Source: an uncultured Lachnospiraceae bacterium (GTDB lineage: Bacteria; Bacillota; Clostridia; Lachnospirales; Lachnospiraceae). From it: a stretch of 64,000 nucleotides of DNA. Shown one piece after another: positions 33,496 to 42,898 of the stretch; within the stretch, counting starts at the first letter, position 1; every line of letters begins with the position of its first letter. The translations under genes and the position numbers were made by a program. The stretch spans positions 1 to 64,000 of the forward strand of contig CAJUTQ010000053.1 of NCBI GenBank assembly GCA_910589265.1. The letters are read 5' to 3'. The notes beneath the pieces are model-generated. The model was given only the letters and a program-made list of their open reading frames with translations. It ran no database searches and was not told the DNA's origin.

Positions 33496-33810
33496 ATGAA
33501 TATATCATCACTCTTTAATGTAAACGCAAAAGATATTAGAGATACGGCGATAAAGGTTGGAACTTTATCTGCTAAAGGGAATGGGCAGTTTGATACGATT
33601 CTAGGACAGGCTTTGGATACATTAAATACAACTAACCAATATATACAGGAAAGTGACGAGCAGAAAATGCTGTTTGCCATGGGACTTGTAGACAATACCC
33701 ACGACATGACGATTGCCGCAGGGAAAGCTGATACTGCATTGCAGTACACCGTAGTTGTAAGAGATAAACTACTTGAGGCTTACAGAGAACTTATGCAGAT
33801 TCAGATATAA
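33496..33810 (+). CDS. fliE: flagellar hook-basal body protein FliE
   Basis: This 104-residue protein links the MS ring to the rod and is among the first exported substrates. The C-terminal half (VDNTHDMTIAAGKADTALQY, then VVVRDKLLEAYRELMQIQI) is the conserved FliE pattern. AGGAGGT precedes the ATG. Confidence 0.95.
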   Translation: MNISSLFNVNAKDIRDTAIKVGTLSAKGNGQFDTILGQALDTLNTTNQYIQESDEQKMLFAMGLVDNTHDMTIAAGKADTALQYTVVVRDKLLEAYRELMQIQI

Positions 33811-33832
33811 AAATAGTGAGGGGCTATAGGAA

Positions 33833-35437
33833 ATGGTTCAGAAACTACAAAGCATTCCCAAAAAAATTTTGGAATGGTGGAATAAATTTGATACAAAGCA
33901 GAAAACCATTATCGTCAGTGTTGTATTAGGAGTCATCGTAATGCTGGCATTGGTTGTCACTTTGCTGGCAAAACCAAAGTATACAGTGCTGGCAGTTTGT
34001 GAGAATACAAGGGAAACGGCTCAAATTAGAGACTTATTAGATGGAGAAGGTCTAAATTACCGAATTTCGGATGACGGACTTACGATATCTATTAAAGACA
34101 GCGAATTATCCAGTGCAAATGTTTTGCTGGGAGCCAACAACATACCATCTCAGGATTATAGCAATATTAGTTCTGTAACAGATGGGGGATTTTCCACTAC
34201 AGAAGCGGATAAACAAAAAAAATACAAAGAATTTTTACAGTCGAAAATGGCAAGAGATTTAGAGACATTGGCTGTCGTTGACAAAGCAACGGTTCAGTTA
34301 AACATGCCAGAAAATGATGGAACCTTACTTTCAAAAAATGAAGATTCCTCTGCTAGTGTCATGTTGACTTTAAATGGAGAGATGAGTAGAGATTCAGCCG
34401 CAGGACTAGCAAAGTTTGTAAAAACAGCCCTGGGAAATGCAACCTCGGAAAGTGTCTTCATTATTGATTCCAATGGGAATGTATTATTTTCTGGAGAGGA
34501 TGACAATTCCCTTGCTGGAAATGCAAGAAATCAGTTGGAAGTGAAACAGCAGTATGAGAATAGAGTAAAACAGGAAGTGGAGCAGGCTGTTCTTGGCACC
34601 AGTCTCTTTGATTCGGTAAAAGTCATTCCCAATTTAGAGCTGGATTTTTCTGAAACAACTCGCACCAATCATCGTTATTCTGCACAAGATGGGATGGAGC
34701 AGGGACTGTATAGTCATAGAGAAACCTATAGCTCAGAATCCACAGGGGGAATGACAGCAGCGCCTCCTGGAACCGACGCTAATGATACTACTTATGTAAC
34801 AGAAGACGGAGCTGGGGGAAGTTCTACATATGCAGAAGAAAGGGCAGATTATTTACCAGATGAAAGCATAGAGAATGTGAATGATCCTGGTGGGAGAATT
34901 GTATATGAACAGTCTACAATTGCAGTTGTTGCCACGAAACATGTTGTACAAAGACAAGAGGATTTAGAGAGTCAGGGATTATTAGATGGCATTAGTTTTG
35001 CTCAGTATCAGGCAGAAAATGATGACAGAGTGAAACAGGAAGTGGATGCTGAATTGATTACAATGGTATCAAGGGCAACAGGAATTCCTGAGGCTAATGT
35101 CTCTATTATTGCCTATGACGTTCCTTTTTTTGTAGAGTCAGAAGGTGGGCCAATTAGCGCTACAGATATTTTACAGATTGTTCTTATTGTACTGATTTTG
35201 GCTTTACTAGGGTTTGTTGTATTCCGAAGCATGCGGGCAGACAAGGCTACAGAAGAGCCGGTGGAAGAACTATCCGTGGAACAGCTCCTTGCCACAACCC
35301 AGGAGCAGTCAGAAGTACCTGAGTTTGAACTAGATAAGAAGTCAGAAGTGGCTGAGATGATAGAAAGGTTTGTAGACGAAAATCCAGAAGCAGTGGCAAA
35401 TTTGCTGCGTAACTGGTTAACAGAGGATTGGGGGTAA
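33833..35437 (+). CDS. fliF: flagellar MS-ring protein FliF
   Basis: This 534-residue inner-membrane protein oligomerises into the MS ring. TM1 at about 22-45 (TIIVSVVLGVIVMLALVVTL) is followed by the ring-building YscJ-like domains (MARDLETLAVVDKATVQLNM) and the FliF C-domain (LSFT-like region near LELDFSETTRTNHRYS). TM2 lies at about 440-460 (ILQIVLIVLILALLGFVVF). The acidic C-terminus (SEVAEMIERFVDENPEAVAN) binds FliG. Confidence 0.96.
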   Translation: MVQKLQSIPKKILEWWNKFDTKQKTIIVSVVLGVIVMLALVVTLLAKPKYTVLAVCENTRETAQIRDLLDGEGLNYRISDDGLTISIKDSELSSANVLLGANNIPSQDYSNISSVTDGGFSTTEADKQKKYKEFLQSKMARDLETLAVVDKATVQLNMPENDGTLLSKNEDSSASVMLTLNGEMSRDSAAGLAKFVKTALGNATSESVFIIDSNGNVLFSGEDDNSLAGNARNQLEVKQQYENRVKQEVEQAVLGTSLFDSVKVIPNLELDFSETTRTNHRYSAQDGMEQGLYSHRETYSSESTGGMTAAPPGTDANDTTYVTEDGAGGSSTYAEERADYLPDESIENVNDPGGRIVYEQSTIAVVATKHVVQRQEDLESQGLLDGISFAQYQAENDDRVKQEVDAELITMVSRATGIPEANVSIIAYDVPFFVESEGGPISATDILQIVLIVLILALLGFVVFRSMRADKATEEPVEELSVEQLLATTQEQSEVPEFELDKKSEVAEMIERFVDENPEAVANLLRNWLTEDWG

Positions 35438-35442
35438 ATAGA

Positions 35443-36447
35443 ATGGCAAATGAAATCGGCGGATTACAGAAAGCTGCAGTTTTGTTGATTGCATTAGGTC
35501 CTGAAAAATCTTCAAAAGTTTTTAAGTATTTAAAAGAGGAAGAAATTGAAGATTTGACATTAGAAATTGCAAATACAAGGAGTGTCACCCCTCAGTTAAA
35601 GGAAGATGTTATTAACGAATTTTATGAGGTATGTCTTGCCCAGCAATACATTGCTGAGGGTGGAATTGACTATGCGAAAGAAATTTTGGAAAGCGCTCTG
35701 GGACAAGAGAGAGCAATGGATATTCTGGGAAAGCTGACAGCCTCCTTGCAAGTAAAGCCTTTCGAATTTGTGAGAAAAACAGAACCTTCCCAACTTTTGA
35801 ATTTTATACAAGAAGAGCATCCTCAAACAATTGCTTTGATTTTATCTTATCTGGCGCCAGGCCAGGCAGCCCAGATTATTGGTGCTCTGCCTCCTGAGAT
35901 GCAGTCTGACGTGGCAAAGAGAGTTGCTTTGATGGACCGTACTTCTCCCGATGTAATAAAGGAAGTGGAAAAAGTGCTGGAATCAAAATTAGCATCTTTA
36001 GTAAATCAGGATTACACTATTATTGGCGGAGTAGACGCAGTAGTGGAAATTTTAAATACAGTGGACAGAGCGACAGAAAAACATATTATGGAAACATTGG
36101 AAGTGGACGAACCCGAATTGGCAGACGAGATCCGCAAAAAAATGTTTGTATTCGAAGACATTTTGCTGCTTGATGATAGAGCTATTCAGAGGGTGCTTAG
36201 AGATGTGGAAAACAGTGATTTGGCTATGTCCTTGAAAGGCTCTAACGAACAGGTTCAAAATGCCATTTTCAATAACCTTTCAAAGCGTTTAGTAGTTATG
36301 ATCAAAGAGGATATGGAATTTATGGGGCCTGTACGTATGAAAGATGTAGAGGAAGCCCAGCAAAAAATTGTTAATATTATTCGAAAATTAGAGGATTCTG
36401 GTGAGATTGTAATTTCCAGAGGCGGAGGAGACGAGATTATTGTCTAA
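35443..36447 (+). CDS. fliG: flagellar motor switch protein FliG
   Basis: This 334-residue C-ring protein transmits torque from MotA and switches direction. Motifs are EHPQTIALILSYLAPGQAAQ, FVFEDILLLDDRAIQRVLRD (armadillo/EHPQR region) and the charged torque helix near MKGSNEQVQNAIFNNLSKR-like sequence. ATG 35443 is chosen; an in-frame TTG at 35428 lies upstream of the GGGGG site. It overlaps fliH by 8 bp. Confidence 0.96.
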   Translation: MANEIGGLQKAAVLLIALGPEKSSKVFKYLKEEEIEDLTLEIANTRSVTPQLKEDVINEFYEVCLAQQYIAEGGIDYAKEILESALGQERAMDILGKLTASLQVKPFEFVRKTEPSQLLNFIQEEHPQTIALILSYLAPGQAAQIIGALPPEMQSDVAKRVALMDRTSPDVIKEVEKVLESKLASLVNQDYTIIGGVDAVVEILNTVDRATEKHIMETLEVDEPELADEIRKKMFVFEDILLLDDRAIQRVLRDVENSDLAMSLKGSNEQVQNAIFNNLSKRLVVMIKEDMEFMGPVRMKDVEEAQQKIVNIIRKLEDSGEIVISRGGGDEIIV

Positions 36448-37282
36448 TTTATTAAAGTATTATTATGTGAATTATCAACAGGAAGAAACAAGACTCATTG
36501 ACAGTAATGAACAAATAGCAGAAAAAATGGAAAAATTATCTATTTTACCTGAGGAAACTTCCGATATATATGTGAATGAAGAAGAGGGATTTGAAGCTGG
36601 ACTGGAGGCGTCTCCTATTGATTTGCTTGTACAAGATGAAGGAGAAAGTTCAGTAATCAAAGGAGATTTAAAAGAACGACAGGAAGAAGCTCAGTTAATA
36701 CTGGAAGAAGCGAGAGCTGAAGCAGAACAAATATTAGAAGAGGCTAGGCAGTCAGCAGAAGCTCTTCGCCATGCTGCAAAAGAAGAAGGGAGAAATGAAG
36801 GATATCAAAGAGGAGTTCAGGAAGGAGCTTTTCAGTTAGAAACACAAAGGAAAAATATGGAAGAAGAAAGTCGAGATAGACTTACTCGTTTGGAAGAAGA
36901 GTATCAACAAAAAAAGATGTCTATGGAGGCAGAACTAGTTGATACCATAGGGGGTATATTTGAACATGTTTTTCAAGTAGAGTTTTCTGATAGAAAAGAT
37001 ATCATTTTTCATTTGATTCAAAAGACCCTTCATCATGTTACATTAACAAAAGATTTTTTGATTCATGTATCCAAAGAAGATTTTGGATATGTCACAATGC
37101 AGAAAAAAGATTTGCTAGAAGGAATTCCTGGAAGCGATACGATAGAGATTATTGAAGATATGACATTAACCCCTAATGAATGTATGATTGAAACAGACGG
37201 TGGTATTTTTGACTGTAGTTTGGGAACCCAGCTTCAAGGGTTGATGAAGGAACTGAAGCTTCTTTCCTATGAAAAACAGTGA
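36440..37282 (+). CDS. fliH: flagellar export ATPase regulator FliH
   Basis: This 280-residue peripheral stalk protein binds and controls the FliI ATPase. A long Glu/Ala-rich coiled coil (about 75-175, with QLILEEARAEAEQILEEARQ) precedes the C-terminal FliH/HrpE-like domain (about 180-280). It starts with TTG 36440 inside fliG, after GGAGGAG. Sequence is low in conservation, but position and architecture are diagnostic. Confidence 0.9.
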   Translation: MSNLLKYYYVNYQQEETRLIDSNEQIAEKMEKLSILPEETSDIYVNEEEGFEAGLEASPIDLLVQDEGESSVIKGDLKERQEEAQLILEEARAEAEQILEEARQSAEALRHAAKEEGRNEGYQRGVQEGAFQLETQRKNMEEESRDRLTRLEEEYQQKKMSMEAELVDTIGGIFEHVFQVEFSDRKDIIFHLIQKTLHHVTLTKDFLIHVSKEDFGYVTMQKKDLLEGIPGSDTIEIIEDMTLTPNECMIETDGGIFDCSLGTQLQGLMKELKLLSYEKQ

Positions 37283-37367
37283 AAAATAGAAGAGGCTGAA
37301 ATAAATTTTCATTCTTACATATTTGGGCTTGATTCCATATGGAAACCAAAATGGGAAAGGCAGGGGT

Positions 37368-38690
37368 ATGAATATGGATGTTACTTTTAACAGAGGGAAG
37401 TACGAAGTATTAAAAGAAAAAACGTATTATAAGAAACTGGGAAAAGTAGTGAATATTGTAGGTCTTACTATTGAATCCATCGGACCAGATGCAAAGCTGT
37501 CAGATATGTGTTTGATCAGAGGAGAAGATGATGATTCCTTGGAAGTAATGGCCGAGGTAGTAGGATTTAAGGATAATAAAACATTGTTAATGCCTTATGA
37601 GAATACAGATGGAATTGGTGCTGGATGTATTGTAGAAAACTTAGGCCATCCTCTGGCAATACAGGCTGGGGAACAACTTCTTGGAAAAACCTTGGATGGG
37701 CTTGGACAAATTACAGAAGGAGGGGAGTTCCATGGAGGAACAACCTACCCTGTTGAAGCTCCGCCTCCAGATCCTATGGAGAGAGTGATAATCAATGAAG
37801 TCCTGCCTTTGGGAGTGAAAGCAGTGGATGGTCTTATTACTGTTGGAAAAGGACAGAGAATAGGAATCTTTGCAGGCTCTGGAGTGGGAAAAAGCACATT
37901 AATGGGGATGTTTGCAAGAAATACAAAAGCAGATGTAAATGTCATTGCTTTAATTGGGGAACGAGGCAGAGAGGTTCGAGAGTTTATTGAGCGGGATTTA
38001 GGTGAAGAAGGAATGAGGCGTTCTGTTGTCATAGTGGCAACTTCCGATAAACCTGCATTAATAAGAAATAAGGCGGCAAAGACAGCAACTGCAGTAGCAG
38101 AATATTTTCGAGATCAAGGGAAAGACGTTTTGCTTATGATGGATTCTTTAACTCGATTTTCTATGGCTCAGCGGGAAATTGGTCTGGCAAGTGGAGAGCC
38201 TCCTGTGACAAGAGGGTATCCGCCTAGTGTTTATGCGGAGATGCCAAAGCTGTTAGAGAGAGCAGGAAATTCCCATATAGGTTCTATTACTGGATTATAT
38301 ACAGTATTAGTAGATGGAGATGACTTTAACGAACCTATTACGGATACAGCAAGAAGTATATTAGATGGTCATATTATGTTAAATAGAAAGCTGGGGCATA
38401 AAAACCATTACCCTGCCATAGATGTTTTGCAAAGCATTTCCAGATGTATGAGTCAGATTGCCGATTCTGATCATAAAGCGGCGGCTGGAAAGCTGAAAAA
38501 CGTACTTGCTACATACAATGAAGCAGAAGATTTAATTAATATTGGAGCTTATAAAAAGGGTTCTAATGAAAGTATTGACTATGCAATTTCTAAAGTAAAC
38601 CAAGTGAATGAGTTTTTAAGACAGCAGGTAGATGAAAAATTTGAGTTTCAAGAAATTGTAAAGAAAATGGAAGAGATTTTTATAGAATAA
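37368..38690 (+). CDS. fliI: flagellum-specific export ATPase FliI
   Basis: This 440-residue F1-beta-like ATPase energises unfolding and docking of flagellar substrates. Walker A is GIFAGSGVGKSTL, catalytic region ALIGERGREVREFIERD, Walker B VLLMMDSLTRFSMAQREIG, and PVTRGYPPSVYAEMPKLLER follows. ATG 37368 gives the usual length; an in-frame TTG at 37323 adds 15 atypical residues. Confidence 0.96.
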   Translation: MNMDVTFNRGKYEVLKEKTYYKKLGKVVNIVGLTIESIGPDAKLSDMCLIRGEDDDSLEVMAEVVGFKDNKTLLMPYENTDGIGAGCIVENLGHPLAIQAGEQLLGKTLDGLGQITEGGEFHGGTTYPVEAPPPDPMERVIINEVLPLGVKAVDGLITVGKGQRIGIFAGSGVGKSTLMGMFARNTKADVNVIALIGERGREVREFIERDLGEEGMRRSVVIVATSDKPALIRNKAAKTATAVAEYFRDQGKDVLLMMDSLTRFSMAQREIGLASGEPPVTRGYPPSVYAEMPKLLERAGNSHIGSITGLYTVLVDGDDFNEPITDTARSILDGHIMLNRKLGHKNHYPAIDVLQSISRCMSQIADSDHKAAAGKLKNVLATYNEAEDLINIGAYKKGSNESIDYAISKVNQVNEFLRQQVDEKFEFQEIVKKMEEIFIE

Positions 38691-38703
38691 GGCGGCATAG
38701 AGT

Positions 38704-39153
38704 ATGGCAAAATTTCGTTACCGGATGCAAAATATTTTAGATATTAAGTTTAAGTTAGAAGATCAAGCCAAAATGGAATATGCAGCAGCAAATATGAAAT
38801 ATCAGGAAGAACTGGAGAAACTTCAGGTTTTGTATGATAGAAGAACAGGATATGAGCAGGAAGCCAGGACATTGCGAGTCCATATATTAAAAGTCCGAGA
38901 TATACAAGATAATCAGATTGCCATGAAACTTATAAAAGAGTACATAGGAGAACAGTTAGTTCAAGTGAAAATAGCGGAAGATAATTTGGAAATGGCAAGA
39001 GATAGACTGACAGAAATTATGAAAGATAGAAAAACCCATGAGAAATTAAAGGAAAAAGCTTTTGAGCAGTTTTTGCAAGATGAGAATGCAAGAGAGAGTA
39101 AGGAAATTGACGAGCTCACCAGTTATAGACATGGTAAGAAGATAGATAGGTAG
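38704..39153 (+). CDS. fliJ: flagellar export chaperone FliJ
   Basis: This 149-residue, almost entirely coiled-coil protein (FRYRMQNILDIKFKLEDQAK start) occupies the FliJ slot right after fliI. FliJ inserts into the ATPase hexamer and contacts FlhA. Function comes from position, length and the typical N-terminus. Confidence 0.9.
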   Translation: MAKFRYRMQNILDIKFKLEDQAKMEYAAANMKYQEELEKLQVLYDRRTGYEQEARTLRVHILKVRDIQDNQIAMKLIKEYIGEQLVQVKIAEDNLEMARDRLTEIMKDRKTHEKLKEKAFEQFLQDENARESKEIDELTSYRHGKKIDR

Positions 39154-39162
39154 GTGTGAATA

Positions 39163-40044
39163 ATGCCCGATGTAGAACAGACAGCAGCAGCCCCCAACAA
39201 GAAGTTGACAAAGGAAGAAAAAAAGAAGCAGAAAGAAGAAAAAAAGAGACAAAAGAAAGCGTTAAAAGAAGCTGCCAGGGAAGGTCAGGATCTAGAAGAT
39301 GAAGAAGGAACTGGAGGAGCGCTGACGATTATATTTGTAACTTTTTTGATTGTTGTTATCTGGCTGGCTATTTTAGCTTTATTGGTAAAGCTTGATGTAG
39401 GTGGTTTTGGAAGTAATGTTCTTAGGCCTATTTTGAAAGATGTTCCAGTTCTCCAAATGATTTTGCCAAAGGCATCCGAAGAGGAACTGGCCCTGCAGGG
39501 GGAAGAAGGAGCAGAAGATTATGCTGGCTATTCCAATTTAAAGGATGCAGTGGAACAGATTAAAAGGCTTGAATTGGAATTGGAGGAGGCAAAAAAGGGG
39601 GATGTGTCCAAGGATGAGCAAATGGCTGCTTTAAATGAAGAGATTAATCGATTAAAAACATTTGAAAACAATCAGGTAGAGTTTGAAAAAATAAAAGATG
39701 AGTTTTATGATGAAGTAGTATTTGGAGAGAATGCTCCTGGGGCAGAAAATTATAGAAAGTATTATGAGTCTATTGACCCAGAAAGTGCAGCAGCTCTTTA
39801 TCGGCAGGCCATTACGCAAATAGAGTCAGATGCTCAGGTGCAAGAATATGCAAAAGCTTATTCTGCTATGAAACCAAAGGCAGCAGCAGCTATTTTTGAG
39901 CAGATGACGGATAATTTGGATTTGGCAGTAAAAATATTAAATACAATGAATGCAGATACAAGGGGCTCTATACTGGCTGCTATGGATCCTCAAGTTGCAG
40001 CAATGCTGACAAAACTTATGGACCCAGATCAAAGTCAATATTAA
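39163..40044 (+). CDS. MotE/YlxF-like flagellar membrane protein
   Basis: This 293-residue protein has a highly charged cytoplasmic start (TKEEKKKQKEEKKRQKKALK), one membrane helix (about 48-72) and an extracytoplasmic coiled coil (about 125-170). The C-terminal MgtE_N-like domain contains AYSAMKPKAAAAIFEQMTDN and MNADTRGSILAAMDP. This matches the MotE/FlbB/YlxF family found between fliJ and fliK. Its exact role in Firmicutes is not settled; MotE proteins assist stator assembly elsewhere. Confidence 0.82.
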   Translation: MPDVEQTAAAPNKKLTKEEKKKQKEEKKRQKKALKEAAREGQDLEDEEGTGGALTIIFVTFLIVVIWLAILALLVKLDVGGFGSNVLRPILKDVPVLQMILPKASEEELALQGEEGAEDYAGYSNLKDAVEQIKRLELELEEAKKGDVSKDEQMAALNEEINRLKTFENNQVEFEKIKDEFYDEVVFGENAPGAENYRKYYESIDPESAAALYRQAITQIESDAQVQEYAKAYSAMKPKAAAAIFEQMTDNLDLAVKILNTMNADTRGSILAAMDPQVAAMLTKLMDPDQSQY

Positions 40045-40121
40045 TGTTTTGGTTATAAGGCACCGGATTTATCTGGTAGCATTATAATATATATTATAAA
40101 TAGGAGAAAGGAGGAGTGAGG

Positions 40122-41522
40122 ATGAAAAGTGTATCCTTGTCTGAAGCCCAGCCATTTTTAATGAATGTGGGAGCTGCAGATAAAAAGAATAGTCTTGGAT
40201 CCAATAAAGGAGCTTCTGCATTTGGAAACTTTGATCAAGTATTGAAAGATACATCAGGGAAGAATGAAAAAACAGAAATGAAGTCAGAAAAGGTTGATAA
40301 AAGTTCAGAAGTGACGGATAAACCATGGGAAAAAGCCCAAGGAACCCAGAAGATTCAAAAGGAAAATGAGACTACAACAGAAGAGAATAGTAATTCCTTG
40401 GAAGAAGACTTGAGAGAAGCGGCTGAAAAAATGAAAAAAGATTTAATGGAGCAGTTCAATATTTCTGATGAGGAATTGCAAAAAGCTATGGAAGCCCTTG
40501 GATTAGGATGGATAGATTTGTTAAATCCAGAAGCTTTAAGTAAGCTAGTCTTACAAATTGAGGGAGTACAAGAGCCCTTGGCCTTTGTTACAAACGGAGA
40601 ACTTTATGACCAACGAAAAGGGTTGCTGGAAACTTTAGATAATTTAGAAGCAAATCTTAAAAGTCAGTTTCAATTAACAGAAGAGGAACTAAAGACAGTA
40701 ATGGAAGAAATAAAAGAGACTGTCCATGAAGAAACGAACATTGACTTGGAAAGTCCTGTAAAAGAAAGTGGAAAAGTTCAGGAACCAGTTATTGAAGTTG
40801 TGAACACATCAAATTCCCAGGAAGCTTTAAAAGAAAGTCAGGGAAGTTCCACTCAAAATCCAGCTGTGTTAAAAGAAGGTCAAGAATCCCAAGATATGTT
40901 CGCTGTAAAAGAAGAAGCTGAAGCAAATATAACAAAACAGGAAGAACATAAGGATGGGGGTCAATTTACTGGTCAATTTACAAGCGCCTCTCCCAATCAA
41001 TCTTTTGTTTCGCATATGGAGGGAGCCATTTTGGCTAATGAAATTCCAGTGCCTGAAATTCCAGCAAAGGAAATTATAGAACAAATTGTACAGAAAATGA
41101 AAATTACTGTAAGTCCTGAAGTAAATGAAATGGAGATGCAGCTAAATCCAGAACATTTAGGGAAGCTGCAGTTACAAGTAGCTGTAAAAAATGGAACAAT
41201 GACAGCTCATTTTACAGCAGAAAATGAGGCAGTGAAATCCGCTATAGAAAATCAGGTCGTCCAGTTAAAAGAAAACCTGGATCAACAAGGAATAAAAGTA
41301 GAAGCAGTGGAAGTAACGATTGCCAGCCATGAGTTTGAAAGAAACTTACAGCAAGGAAACAGACAGAATCAAGAAGAAGAAAGTAAAAAAAGCCAGAAAG
41401 GAAAAGTGAATTTAAACTTAAATGGCATAGAAAGCCTGGAAGAGGAAGATCTGACAGGAGAAGAGAGATTGGAAGCAGAAATGATGCTTCAAAATGGAAA
41501 TACTGTGAGCTACACAGCATAA
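40122..41522 (+). CDS. fliK: flagellar hook-length control protein FliK
   Basis: This 466-residue secreted molecular ruler has a long, Glu/Lys/Gln-rich N-terminal part. The C-terminal Flg_hook domain (about 325-410) reads MEMQLNPEHLGKLQLQVAVK, then NGTMTAHFTAENEAVKSAIE, and controls the export switch through FlhB. GGAGGAG before ATG 40122 supports this start. Confidence 0.92.
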   Translation: MKSVSLSEAQPFLMNVGAADKKNSLGSNKGASAFGNFDQVLKDTSGKNEKTEMKSEKVDKSSEVTDKPWEKAQGTQKIQKENETTTEENSNSLEEDLREAAEKMKKDLMEQFNISDEELQKAMEALGLGWIDLLNPEALSKLVLQIEGVQEPLAFVTNGELYDQRKGLLETLDNLEANLKSQFQLTEEELKTVMEEIKETVHEETNIDLESPVKESGKVQEPVIEVVNTSNSQEALKESQGSSTQNPAVLKEGQESQDMFAVKEEAEANITKQEEHKDGGQFTGQFTSASPNQSFVSHMEGAILANEIPVPEIPAKEIIEQIVQKMKITVSPEVNEMEMQLNPEHLGKLQLQVAVKNGTMTAHFTAENEAVKSAIENQVVQLKENLDQQGIKVEAVEVTIASHEFERNLQQGNRQNQEEESKKSQKGKVNLNLNGIESLEEEDLTGEERLEAEMMLQNGNTVSYTA

Positions 41523-41535
41523 AGGAGATGAGAAT

Positions 41536-42390
41536 ATGGCAGTATCAGTACCTATCGTAAATGGTGAAGTTCAAGATCCTTCTGCATCTGCAAATTCTAT
41601 AACAAATGCAGCAAAGGTGAACAAAAGCAGTTTGGGAAAAGACGCCTTTTTACAGTTGTTAGTTGCCCAGATGAAATACCAAGATCCTTTAGAGCCTACG
41701 TCAAATACAGAGTATATTTCTCAGCTGGCTACCTTCTCAGAATTAGAGGAAATGCAAAACTTGAGAGTAAGCTATGACATGCAGAGGGCTCAGTCATTAG
41801 TAGGAAAACAGGTTATTATGAACGTAATAGCTGGAGCTACAGGAAATTTAACAAAGATAGGAGGCCAAGTTGATTATGTAGTACTGGAAAATGATAAAGT
41901 ATATTTATCCATTCAAGATCAACTTTATTCCTTAGATGATCTGGGATCCATTGTGGATTCTGAATATTTGACAGCACTGGATAAGGCCAAAGCTTTTGGA
42001 ACTGCTTTAGGAAAACTTCCATCTAAGTCTCAGTTGACAGTGGGGGATAAAGAAGCATTGGAAAAAGTACGCAAAATGTATGATGAGTTGTCTCCTTATG
42101 AGAAGACATTTATAGGTCAGGATTTAGTGAAGCTTCTGACAGACCTTGAAAAGAAAATGCAAGAATTAGTAGCTTCTGCAAAGGCATATGATTTCAAGGA
42201 AGGACTCAAAAAATTACCAGAGACAGAAGACATTACTTTGGAAAATAAGGAAGCAATTGCTTCTTTAAGAGCTATGTACAATGACATGACGGATTTTGAA
42301 AAGGACTACATAGATAAAGAGAGCTTGGAGCGGCTAGAAGCGGCAGAAGAAAAAATAAAAGAATTAGAAGGAACAGAAGCAACAAATTAA
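41536..42390 (+). CDS. flgD: hook assembly cap protein FlgD with two extra C-terminal helical repeats
   Basis: This 284-residue hook cap scaffold guides FlgE polymerisation. The N-terminal FlgD signature is clear (LGKDAFLQLLVAQMKYQDPL, then EPTSNTEYISQLATFSELEE). A small beta domain follows at about 90-140. The C-terminal half is unusual: two similar units (about 150-211 and 215-277) each read AKAF/Y...LxKLP, then DKEALEKVRKMYDELSPYEK or NKEAIASLRAMYNDMTDFEK, and end in an amphipathic helix (LEKKMQEL or AEEKIKEL). Such units are common in Firmicute surface proteins, not in FlgD, which in Bacillus ends near residue 140. AAAGGAG precedes the ATG. Confidence 0.92.
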   Translation: MAVSVPIVNGEVQDPSASANSITNAAKVNKSSLGKDAFLQLLVAQMKYQDPLEPTSNTEYISQLATFSELEEMQNLRVSYDMQRAQSLVGKQVIMNVIAGATGNLTKIGGQVDYVVLENDKVYLSIQDQLYSLDDLGSIVDSEYLTALDKAKAFGTALGKLPSKSQLTVGDKEALEKVRKMYDELSPYEKTFIGQDLVKLLTDLEKKMQELVASAKAYDFKEGLKKLPETEDITLENKEAIASLRAMYNDMTDFEKDYIDKESLERLEAAEEKIKELEGTEATN

Positions 42391-42415
42391 ACGGAAGGCA
42401 TAAGGAGCAGAAGGA

Positions 42416-42820
42416 ATGAAAGTAGTAAATAATAATTTTCCTTCCATTGAGCAGGTTACAGGGAAGTACCTGGAGCAGAAAAGCAATCCGACAAAAGTTG
42501 AAAAAGAACAAATCACATCTTTCCAGGATATTTTGCTAGAAAAGACAGTAAAAAAATCTTATGATGCAGAGTTGAAATTTTCAAAGCATGCGGTAAACCG
42601 CCTAAGTGACAGAAAGATTGAGTTGTCAGGAGAGCAGCTAAGCAGATTAAACGAAGGTACTAAAAAGGCCAATGCGAAAGGAATCCAAGAGTCATTAGTG
42701 CTTGTAGATGATTTGGCATTCATTGTGAATGTAAAAAACAACACAGTGATTACTGCTATGGATCAAGCAGAAACTGGTGAGAGTGTATTTACAAATATTG
42801 ACGGTGCTGTAATTATTTAG
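42416..42820 (+). CDS. flagellar operon protein (TIGR02530 type)
   Basis: This 134-residue protein sits between flgD and flgE, the usual place for the Firmicute 'flagellar operon protein' family. The conserved part is LKFSKHAVNRLSDRKIELSG, then KKANAKGIQESLVLVDDLAFIVN. The biochemical role is unknown; link to hook assembly is from position only. Confidence 0.85.
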   Translation: MKVVNNNFPSIEQVTGKYLEQKSNPTKVEKEQITSFQDILLEKTVKKSYDAELKFSKHAVNRLSDRKIELSGEQLSRLNEGTKKANAKGIQESLVLVDDLAFIVNVKNNTVITAMDQAETGESVFTNIDGAVII

Positions 42821-42898
42821 CCGGACCTTAGGGGGGCTAAAGACTCTAGAATGACAGAAGGAGTTTACGGCATATTTGACATAAGGAGGTCATTCATT

